A stretch of 64,000 nucleotides of DNA from Acorus gramineus. Its lineage: Eukaryota; Streptophyta; Magnoliopsida; Acorales; Acoraceae. The stretch spans positions 13,363,927-13,427,926 of the forward strand of contig CM060855.1 of assembly GCA_030737835.1 (NCBI GenBank), in the 5' to 3' direction. The notes under the pieces were generated by a model. That model was not told where the DNA came from. It did not search any database and worked only from the letters and a program-made list of their open reading frames with translations. Shown one piece after another: positions 26,191 through 34,480 of the stretch; position 1 is the stretch's first letter, and each line of letters begins with the position of its first letter. The position numbers and the translations under genes were made by a program.

Positions 26191-26911
26191 GGGGCCGTTA
26201 TTTCCACCTCTGTATTTATCTGATCCACCCCATTATCTTACTCACCCCTTTAATGTAATAAAAAATGGCATGGCACCTGCAAACCCACCCCTCTCAAAAC
26301 CCATTTCTCTCTCCTTCATCTTTCTTCCTCGACTACCTACCTGAGTTCTCAGAACATTTCTTGGAGCTTGAACACCACCTACTGGTCTGGGATGATCACA
26401 TGATCGTTTGTGATTGTGAAGTCATGCATCATCGTCACTGTTCAAGAGGGACATGCATGGTGTCGAAAAGACGAAGTGCGCCAGAGGGTCTTTTGGAGTG
26501 GAAGAGGCAATGGAGGAGGGTGTTGTAGGAGCAGGCGTCGGAGGAGGGGATGTCGTCGAGGAGGTCGAGGGAGAGGTCGGGGAGGTGGACGCGGAGGTAG
26601 GAGGAGGGAGCTGTAGGGACGGAGGGAGGGCGTTTATGCGATGGGGGGCGGAGTGGGCTGCGTAGATGTGGTTGAAGTGGGAGTGGATGGCGATGAGGGT
26701 GTCGTGGAATGCAGGATCAGGTTGGATGTCGATGGTAGCGACGATGACGGACTCGGCGCAGTCAAAGTTGTAACATGGCCCGCACTTGCAGAGGGACCAG
26801 TAAGTTGGAGTGGGTTCCAACGGGGGTGGGTTTTGTCTCGGTAAAAAATTTAAAATTTGAATTTTTGAAGGGGTGTGTAGAGTAACTAAAGGGGTGGAAA
26901 TAACGGCCTCT
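26191..26911 (-). mobile_element. Pack-MULE-type element carrying a PPR gene fragment
   Basis: A 721-bp element flanked by 9-bp direct repeats TTTTTTATA (26182-26190 and 26912-26920), the target size usual for Mutator-like elements. The ends are inverted: GGGCCGTTATTTCCACC on the left, GAGGCCGTTATTTCCACC on the complement of the right. It has no transposase. The interior is GC-rich and exon-like, unlike its surroundings. On the minus strand at about 26638-26435 one frame reads DLLDDIPSSDACSYNTLLHC followed by an ALRLFDTM motif, which fits a pentatricopeptide repeat (PPR). A neighbouring frame further upstream (about 26800-26640) is also open, so the captured piece seems frameshifted. It lies in the promoter region of dioxygenase copy 1, opposite in position to a transcription unit but with the captured strand the same as the gene. 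The transposon call is strong; the PPR identity is moderate. Confidence 0.75.
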
Positions 26912-27169
26912 TTTTTTATACACCCAATCCCGAGAATCAGACGACAAATCATGTATAGTTATTTTATTCAAGAAAAATTGATATTACTCTTCTACAAATC
27001 AGTTAAATCGGCTTTAATCTTTATAAAATTAAAAAATTATCATATATCTTAAAAAGAATATGCATTTTCCTTATAAAATATGAAAAATTAGATTTAGTGC
27101 ATTTGATAACAAAACTGCTCTTACATTTTTTTTAAAATTCTCCTATTATCATATACTCTCCAAAGGTAT

Positions 27170-27222
27170 AAAAAAAAAAAAAAAAAAAGAGGGAGGGGGG
27201 ACAATATATATATATAACTTCC
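27170..27222. repeat. Poly-A run with an AT dinucleotide tail
   Basis: A run of about 18 A residues, then GAGGGAGGGGGGAC and a short (AT)n. This is a simple sequence, possibly the tail of an old retroposon, but no body was recognised. Confidence 0.5.
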
Positions 27223-27508
27223 TCGAAACTTATGACCATTGAAAAATGTCCATATAAAATCAGTAAGTCCCCTTGAAGACAACTACAAATCTAGTTAGTA
27301 TATTACAGTAATTTATTAAGTAAATTTTAAAAGGGTATTACAGTAATTTATTATGAATGGTTAAATATCAATCATAGATCTGGTTAATTTTAGTTATGAC
27401 AAGGACTAAAATAAATATTGTATAATAAGATAGGGATCTGAGGGGATTTATCGATTTTATAGCGACCATTTCAGTTTTCATAAGTTTCTAGGAAGATATA
27501 TCAATTTT
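27222..27508. mobile_element. Small MITE with inverted ends
   Basis: About 287 bp. The left end contains ACTTCCTCGAAACTTATGA, and the complement of the right end contains TCTTCCTAGAAACTTATGA. It has no coding capacity. A related end in the same orientation lies near 29578, which suggests a local family. Target duplication is unclear. Confidence 0.5.
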
Positions 27509-27721
27509 TCAAACATAAGGGATGAGGGCATTCTGATAACTTTTAATGTGTAGTTAGGGTTAATCATGTTCATGTAACTAATTAGTTGGGGTGAGGATAT
27601 GGAGTAAAAAGATATTTTTCTAATAACATGAGAACCTGTGATGATTTTACAATTTTATATGGACTAAAACCAATTTAAATACCTTTTACGGAGTTGTATC
27701 GATTTTTCCCTTTTTTATTAG

Positions 27722-29043
27722 GGTTAAAGACATCTAAGTCCCTACAAACATGGAAAAACCCATATAAGTCCCTACTAAAATTGAGATAGACATACGAGTC
27801 CCTCAAAACTAAAAAAAACCCAATTATCATCCCTGAGTTAAATTTTCATCCAAACTTAACGGAATATTCCTGGAATATTCCATCACATATAATTGTGTAG
27901 ACATTGAAGTCCTTATAAACAGTCATAAAGACAAATTAGTCCATACAAAAGATAAAATTACCCTTGAAAGACTTTTACATTAAATTGTATACACATTGCA
28001 GTCCCTATAAACAATCATAAAGACAAATTAGTCCCTGCAAAAGATAAAATTGCCCTTGAAAGATTTTTACATTTAATTGAATAGACATTACAGTCCTTAT
28101 AAATAATCGTAAAGACAAATTGGTCCCTGTAAAAGACAAAAATGCCCCTGAAGGATTTTTACATTTAATTGTTTAAACATTACAGTCCTTATAAATAATT
28201 ATAAAGATAAATAATATAATTTTATTATTTATAATATAATTTTATTATTTATTCTTTCATCTTTTATCCTATTGCTTACACTCCACCTGAACAAGTAATG
28301 AATAATCCTATTTTATTTAAGGCGTTTGCTTGCTTTGAAATACCTATACATGATTTTCCATAAAATTTGTTTATTTACATTCCTGGCAGAGAGAATTTTA
28401 ATAAACTCATGCCACTTTTTTTACTTCCCTACAAACAAAAAGGTAAAAAGAATGCATTCTACCGGTTAAAATATTTTTTTTACATCCAAATTGAGATCTT
28501 TAGGTGGAGTGTGAGCGATAGGATAGAAGATGAAAAGAAAAAAAAATTATATTATTTGTCTTTATGATTGTTTATAAGGACTGCAATGTCTACACAATTA
28601 AATGTAAAAATCCTTTAGGGGTATTTTTGTCTTTTACATGGATCAATTTGTCTTTACGATTGTTTATAAGGACTGTAATGTCTATTCGATTAAATGTAAA
28701 AGTTTTTCAGGCCCAATTTTGTTTTTGTAGGGACTAATTTGTCTTTATGATTGTTTATAGGGACTGCAATGTGTACACAATTTAATGTAAAAGTCTTTCA
28801 GGGGCAATTTTATCTTTTGCAGGGACTAAGTTGTTTTTAAAACTGTTTATAAAGACTTCAATGTCTACACAATTATATGTGATGGAATATTATGAGAATA
28901 TTCCGTTAAGTTTGGATGAAAATTTAACTCAGGGATGATAATTGGGTTTTTCTGAGTTTTCAGGGACTCGTATATCTGTCCCAATTAAAGTAGAGACTTA
29001 TATGAATTTTTTCATATTTATAAGGACTTAGATGTCTTTAACC
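27722..29043. mobile_element. Foldback-type element with about 480-bp inverted arms and 92-bp subrepeats
   Basis: The left arm (27722 to about 28200) and right arm (about 28560 to 29043) are inverted copies beginning GGTTAAAGACATCTAAGTCC. Each arm carries about three to four tandem units of 92 bp. On the left, the ACATT(G/A) landmark recurs at 27901, 27993, 28085 and 28177, exactly 92 bp apart. The central 360 bp is AT-rich and non-coding. The arms can pair into a very long hairpin. The element resembles foldback or long-TIR MULE derivatives. Flanks are AT-rich and a clean target duplication is not resolved (TTTTTATTA left against TTTTTAATTA right). It lies between the two dioxygenase genes. 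Confidence 0.8.
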
Positions 29044-29519
29044 TTTTTAATTAATGTTATATGTATTTTAAATATATTTTAAAAAAATCATTCATTACAA
29101 CTCAAATTTTTTTTTGTGTAATATATAACAATTTTAATCTCTTTTAAAATTTATTTAATAAATTACTATAATATATAACAATTTTTTGAGTGAGGTGTAT
29201 ACCTTTTGTGTTAAATTGTTTGAAAAATAATGTGTCATTTTGAGATGTATCATTTTACTATTTACAAGTTCGAGCTATGGGTGGAATTATCCAACTTCAA
29301 CATCAAAGACAGAAATGATGAAGGAAATCCAACTTGGCAAGGTGTCACTTCCTCGTGTGAAGGGAAACTTATGAAAATCAGAAAAAATTCTTATAAAATT
29401 ATAAAAAATTCTTATAAAATTGATAAATTATCTCATGTATCTATCTTATTAAATAATATTTATTTTAATTTCTATCAAAATCAAAACTAATCAGATGTAT
29501 GGTTAACCCTAATAATGCA

Positions 29520-30180
29520 TAGTAAATTACTATTATACCCTTTAAAAAATTATTTTCTTTCTTGAAACAAATTTGATATAACTTCCTGAAAACTTATGAA
29601 ATAGAAAAAGTTCATGTAAAATTTAAAAATCATTTTAACTCTCTGAAATTTGCTTAACATCACAAAAAGTCCCTATGATTTATCTAAAAGTATATATTGA
29701 TTTATTTAAATTTTATCTAACAAATTATATTTTTGTTGATCAACGTTTTATGCTTTTTGTTGCTATTAATTTTGAGTTGAAATGTATTATAGAATTTTGA
29801 TTTGGTTTTTAAATTGTTTTATCTGATTGTGTAATGGAGTTGATGAAACTGTAATTTTTTTTGTTCAGTCTTTGTAGTGGGATTGAAGATGTGAAATTGT
29901 CAAAAAAAAGACTAGATTTTGTAGATCAAAGATGTTCAACGACTATTTTTTTATAGTTGAAGATGACATTTCAGGAGATGTGGTTGTTGAATAATGACAA
30001 AGGTATTTTCGTTTTACAAAAGGACTAAATATGATATTATAAAGTTTGTAGGGACTGAATCCGATTTTAATAAGTTTATGAGAACTTATTTCGATATATT
30101 TTTTATCAGGGGATGAAATTTGTTAACCATGTACATTTTATGGGACCTAAGATGATTTTTTTATTTTACATAGATTTTTT
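29520..30180. repeat. Diverged MITE-like sequence (AGTCCCT type)
   Basis: Phrases such as ACTTCCTGAAAACTTATGA (near 29581) and AAAAGTCCCTATGATTT, with inverted-looking partners near 30050-30100, resemble the small MITE at 27222-27508 and the foldback arms. The exact limits could not be set. Confidence 0.35.
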
Positions 30181-30319
30181 ATGATTTAAGGATATTTCAA
30201 AGAGTTAAGATTTTTTTTTTTTTTTAATCGATTCTCTCTCACCCAAATTCTAACATGTTCTATCTTAAAGTATTTAAGAATATAATATGACTATATTTTC
30301 TATAAAAAAAAAAGAAAGA

Positions 30320-30332
30320 GAGAGAGAGAGAG
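30320..30332. repeat. (AG)n microsatellite
   Basis: A short GA dinucleotide run just left of the GC-rich block that carries the 56-bp minisatellite. Confidence 0.8.
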
Positions 30333-30406
30333 GTTGCGGGCTTAGGAGTCAGGGGTTCGGAGACTCTGTGGAGTATCCACAGAGAAAGCCTGTGTAACTC
30401 GCGTGG

Positions 30407-30856
30407 ATGGGCGACGCGTGGAGTATGGATCACGTGATCTCACGTGAACGACTTGTCAAAACAGAGAAAGCCTCGTTGACGCCGTTAGCTCATTTTCCCC
30501 ATCTCTCTGTGGTTCCCCTCTCCCATCGTCACAGAGAAACCCTCACCGAAGCCTTGCCGCACCCTCGCCGATCTCCGCCACCTCGTGTCGTGTCTCCCTC
30601 ACCGAAGCCCCGCCGCACCCTCGCCGATCTCCGCCACCTCGTGTCGTGTCTCCCTCACCAAAGCACCGCCGCACCCTTGCCGATCTCCGCCACCTCGTGT
30701 CGTGTCTCCCTCACCGAAGCCCCACCGCACCCTCGCCGATCTCCGCCACCTCGTGTCGTGTCTCCCTCACCGAAGCCCCGCCGCACCCTCGCCGATCTCC
30801 CGTGGTCCTACAGCCACCTCGTGAGTTTCTCATTTTTTTTATTTTTTGTAATTTGA
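30407..30856 (+). other. GC-rich block open in several frames; not a convincing gene
   Basis: An open frame of 149 codons starts at 30407 and is Pro/Arg/Ser-rich. Its openness comes from the 56-bp minisatellite inside it, which also keeps the other two forward frames open. After it, CTCGTGAGTTTC at about 30818 looks like a splice donor, and the block with its surroundings resembles a 5' untranslated exon (CT-rich, followed by an AT-rich intron-like stretch). I cannot connect it to a downstream coding exon. It could be a relic of a captured or lost gene 5' end. Confidence 0.35.
30542..30808. repeat. 56-bp minisatellite, about 4.8 copies
   Basis: The unit begins CTCACCGAAGCC and recurs at 30542, 30598, 30654, 30710 and 30766, exactly 56 bp apart with few differences. 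Each unit contains CGCCACCTCGTGTCGTGTC. Because 56 is not a multiple of three, each copy is read in a new frame, and three copies (168 bp) restore it. Confidence 0.92.
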
Positions 30857-31867
30857 ATGTAGTTCTGTCTTGATTGTTTAGGTTCTGATATGGATTTCAG
30901 TGGTTTTCATTTGATTATTTGAATGGGTTTGTTTCATATATGAGGTTTGAGTGGATTTGATTCTGATATCTGAATGGGTTAATTTCAGATATGGGTTTGA
31001 GTGGATTTCATTTCCAACACTTCAAAATCCTACTGTTTTTTTTTTTTTTTTGCATCAAACCCATATTTGAAGTCCTGGTAGTTCAATGAGAATGTATATA
31101 TAATGTATAAAAAAAAGTTGTGACTTCTACCTTTAACTCAACACAATAATGAAATTAAGCTCCTAAGTATGTAGCAACTCAGAAATTTTTTTAAATCCCA
31201 TACTGACCTACTACAAACTCTACTGCGGTGGGGGGAGTGATATAATGGATTGTATATATTCAGAATGAAATATACTGGTTCTGTGGAAAATTTTTAAGGG
31301 AAATATGCATATGCACAAATTTTTAAAACCATGATAAGTTGCTTGTGATCCATACATATTTAGTCATCTTGTGTTGTTGTCTTGTGAATCCTTTCCTTCC
31401 AGTTGTCTTGTTAAATGTTCTAAATTATGTTTTCTTCTTATAGGTGAACACTGAGTTGTTATGGAAATTATAATAAAGACCAGATCAAATGCTTTCAGAT
31501 TTAACATCTAGCACAAATTCTATAAAAATTTTTATAACAAAAGCAAAACAAGGGAGGAGAACACGAATACAAAATTCTATTTTAGGTAGAGAAAAAAAAA
31601 AGCCGCTGAAGCTATGAGCAGAAGCTACAGACTGATCACATATATTTTTTCACCATGTAATGCAAAAGAGCAATTGAAATATATTGAAATTTTCAAAATA
31701 ACAAACCATATTTTATAAAATCATCTTACATCAACAACAATCATAATAGACTTCTTGATTATAGAGAGAAGTTCCCATCATGGGCATATATAACACCTAT
31801 AAGATGGGCCTGATATCATTATTGAAACAACATATACCACCCTCCACTCCCACCACCACCACACACA

Positions 31868-31869
31868 CC

Positions 31870-31904
<35 letters not shown>

Positions 31905-31929
31905 ACGACAACGACAACGACAACGACAA
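31868..31929. repeat. Compound microsatellite (CT)n(CA)n(ACGACA)n
   Basis: Adjacent runs of CT, CA and the six-base ACGACA lie 20-80 bp beyond the stop codon of dioxygenase copy 2, so probably within its 3' untranslated region. Such tracts are expected to vary in length between individuals. Confidence 0.9.
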
Positions 31930-31948
31930 ATCTACATATACAAATGCA

Positions 31949-33402
31949 TCACAAATCATTCCTGCTTCCTCCTCCCCTGATTCCAAAGTGACGTACCAGA
32001 ATGTTGGACTCTAATCCCTTGCTATAGAAAGCTTTGACGAATTCAGTCATTGTAAATTCACGGTAGAGAGCGGGTTTATCAGGTGCAATCAGCTCCGGTA
32101 GAGGCCCGTAGAGATCAGACTCACCCTTCCTCCCAGGAGTGAAGAAAGCAGCTATGGAGATTCGCGGTTCTCTGTAAGGGTTCGCCAGAACTCTGTGCTC
32201 CGCGCCCTTGTACTCGTCGTTGGATATGATCTGATGACAACCACACACACACACACACACACAATTAAAAAGAAAGATCCGAGGAATGAAGTTTACATAA
32301 ATTCATTTGGGATTCTAATCGAAGACACTGCGTTCCTGTTATATTCCCATGACAGAAATTCGATGTGGAATATTCATTTCAATTCTAATCTCAATTTAGC
32401 CTTCACTATAATAATAATAATAAAAAAAAAAACCTTTTCAAAAATTGAGTTTAAAACACAAAAACATTGTTTTAAAAACCAGCATCACATGGGACCATTA
32501 AATATCAACACAATTTTTTCCCTTGCAAAAATTAAGATAAGAATGCATATGCATACCCTCATAAGATCCCCCAAATTGATAACAAGTGATCCAGGCACAG
32601 GCCTCACATCCACCCAAACTTCCTCCCCATCCCCATCACCGCCGTCCGTTGTTGGCGCCTTCACCTGCAACCCCCCAATATGATCCTGCAACAACACAGT
32701 CAAAACCCCACCGTCCGTGTGCCCAGCGAGCCCCATCGTCAGATCTGGCTCCGGACAATACGGATAATAGTGACCCACCAAGTTCCTCCCTTCATGACAC
32801 GTCATCTCCTTCAGCCTCTCAGCCCCCACTCCAAGCCCCTCCGACAGCAGCCCCATCAGCCTCTCCCCCAATCCCGCCACGTGCGCCCCCCACGTGAGAA
32901 GCCCCTCCCTGCAGACCTCGGGAAGCCGACCCGGGTCCAACGGAACCGGGCCCACCTTCACCTGCATCGTGTCCCGCCAGGTGGCGGCCTCGGATTCGTG
33001 GAGGTCGTAGTTGGTGTTGAAGATGACATCCGACGTGGTGTCCCTCGAGTAGTACTTCGACTTGGTCTCCGTGGGGAGCTCGTTGAAGGATCGGACGGCG
33101 GAGAGGGAGCGATCGAGGACGGATTGGGGGATGCCGTGGTTGGTGACGTTGAAGAAGCCCCAGGTGCGGGAGGCGTCGCGGATGAGGTGGACGAGGGTGG
33201 GGTGGGGGAGGGAGAGGTCGATGGTGGGGATAGAGAGTTGGTGGGGGTGGTGGGTTTTGGAGGGGAGGTTGTGGGAGGGGTGGTGGAAGAAGCGGGGGAT
33301 GGTGGTGGCGCCGGCGTCGATGAGGCCTTTCACGCCGATCTTGGAGTCGTCGAACTTCTTGACCTCGCTCGCTCGGTCGTATGTGGATGCCATCATCATC
33401 AA
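31949..33402 (-). CDS. 2-oxoglutarate/Fe(II) dioxygenase, ACC oxidase homolog 1-like (copy 2)
   Basis: Tandem paralogue of the gene at 22054-25960, same strand and same intron position. Exons on minus: 33402-32557 and 32230-31949, phase 0, intron only 326 bp; the product is 375 aa. Four ATGs in a row open the frame (33402, 33399, 33396, 33393); the family-like N-terminus MASTYDR starts at the fourth, so the true start may be 33393. The iron ligands are His228, Asp230 (GHTDGGVLTVLLQD) and His294 (EHRVLANP); the 2OG-binding residues are Arg305 and Ser307. GFFNVTNHGIP is canonical. Relative to copy 1 it has an added Gly/Asp-rich loop (about 250-261) before VWVDV. Exon 1 is GC-rich. A TATA box lies about 60 bp upstream. 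The substrate is unknown; the family includes enzymes acting on small specialised metabolites, which is knowledge of the family and not evidence here. Confidence 0.95.
32239..32262. repeat. (CA)n microsatellite in the intron of dioxygenase copy 2
   Basis: An uninterrupted CA run lies directly next to the 3' splice site of the intron (complement GTGTGTGTG just before the CATCAG acceptor). Its length could influence splicing, which is inference only. Confidence 0.9.
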
Positions 33403-33426
33403 AACAGAGAGAGCCCCAGTGAGACT

Positions 33427-33445
33427 TTTTTTTTTTTTTTTTTTT
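33427..33445. repeat. Poly-T run in the 5' leader of dioxygenase copy 2
   Basis: About 19 T residues on the plus strand (poly-A in the transcript sense) lie between the TATA box and the start codon. Confidence 0.85.
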
Positions 33446-33463
33446 GGGATCTACATTACTGCA

Positions 33464-33471
33464 TTTATATA
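33464..33471 (-). promoter_or_regulatory. TATA box of dioxygenase copy 2
   Basis: On the minus strand TATATAAA lies about 62 bp upstream of the first ATG. Transcription would be expected to start roughly 30 bp downstream, giving a short leader of about 30 nt that includes part of the poly-A tract. Confidence 0.6.
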
Positions 33472-33591
33472 ATACTTTTACTATGGGCAGCCGACATAGA
33501 TTAGAACTTGGTGGTCAAAGTTTCATTAGATAAGGTATGTGACTATGGATAACGTTTATTTCAAATCCATCAATTTTTTCACTCATCTCTT

Positions 33592-33626
33592 AAATTTATT
33601 TATTTATTTATTTATTTATTTTTGGT
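33592..33626. repeat. (ATTT)n microsatellite
   Basis: About eight tandem ATTT units, at the left edge of the MULE-like element. Confidence 0.9.
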
Positions 33627-34139
33627 TATTTTAACCCACGCCTGACCAATGAAGCATCTATGAGGGTCGCTCGTAAAAGAGTGGTGGACAATGTCGTCTC
33701 TGATGGGGGAGGACGAGGTCACTGTCGCCGCAGCCCACCCCCATCAACGCCACCAACCACCAAACACCTCTCAATCTGCTCCTTGAGAGGACCCGCCTCC
33801 CTCAACTCTCCCTGCAACGTCTCGTCGTTACCTCCACCTTCAACAATCTCTGCTCCTGCTCCTCCTGCTCTGTCAGCGGTGAGGCCGTCCACCGCTGCCT
33901 CCTCTCCACCTCCCCCTTCGTCGTCGATCAGGTGGTCTGAGAGCTCTACTGCCTCCATCTTCAACAACTTCCACTCCTCCTCCTCCTCCCCTGTCGGCGG
34001 CGACGCCGTCCACTACGCCTTCGCGAGCGACCCCTTGTGGATGCTCCGCTGGTCGGGAGTGAGTTAGGATAAAAAAAAAAAAAAAAAATTTAAGGGGTGG
34101 GTGGAGAAGTTGACGGGGTTGAAATAACCGCCCCCAACG
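33620..34139 (+). mobile_element. MULE-like element with a GC-rich captured-looking interior
   Basis: The right end (complement GGGGGCGGTTATTTCAACCCC) is well preserved. The left end is a weaker match (GGTTATTTTAACCC at about 33624). The subterminal C-rich phrase CCACCCCTT is shared with the Pack-MULE at 26191-26911. The interior is GC-rich and exon-like with a 135-codon open stretch on plus (33660-34067), Ser/Pro-rich; another frame contains SGEAVHRCLL and SPFVVDQVV. I do not recognise the source gene; a PPR-like origin is only a guess. It lies about 215 bp upstream of the dioxygenase copy 2 ATG. Confidence 0.5.
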
Positions 34140-34199
34140 TTTTTTTTATGTTTTTTAATATAAGCGAGTTATTTGTCTATCAAGCCTGACATTGGGAAA

Positions 34200-34480
34200 G
34201 AGATTGGATCCACTCAGGACTGGATCCGTCAGTTTGGTCAATACTGAATTGGGCGACATGAAAATCAGACTGCACCAACTATAATTCGAACTGCACAATG
34301 AATTGTTGGGTATATATTTCATGCTTTTATTGGATACTGATGATACTTAGGAATTCATATTTTCTCCAATAGCTGATTGAATCCAATAAGAGAGTGAAAC
34401 ATATACCCAACAATTGATTGTGCGGTTCGATTTTGTTTAGTACTGACCAAACTGATCGGATTTAGTTATGACTGGATCCG
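34200..34480. mobile_element. Palindromic MITE (hairpin)
   Basis: The two halves are inverted copies. The left half contains CACAATGAATTGTTGGGTAT, and the complement of the right half contains CACAATCAATTGTTGGGTAT. The outer phrases GGATC(C/T)G and AGTTTGGTCAATACTG/AGTTTGGTCAGTACT also match. Arms of roughly 120 bp flank a short loop. It has no coding capacity. Confidence 0.75.

Noticed and set aside
27722-29043. CRISPR-like array because of 92-bp periodic repeats
   Set aside because: Whole-unit tandem repeats without spacers, arranged in inverted arms, in a plant nuclear context; this is a foldback element.
22054-33402. True ACC oxidases (ethylene synthesis)
   Set aside because: The N-terminal region and overall pattern match the ACO-homolog group, which is separate from genuine ACC oxidases.
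32680-33504. Plus-strand 274-codon frame and others opposite dioxygenase copy 2
   Set aside because: It is antisense to a clear exon, with Val/Gly-rich composition typical of GC-rich reverse frames and no domain.
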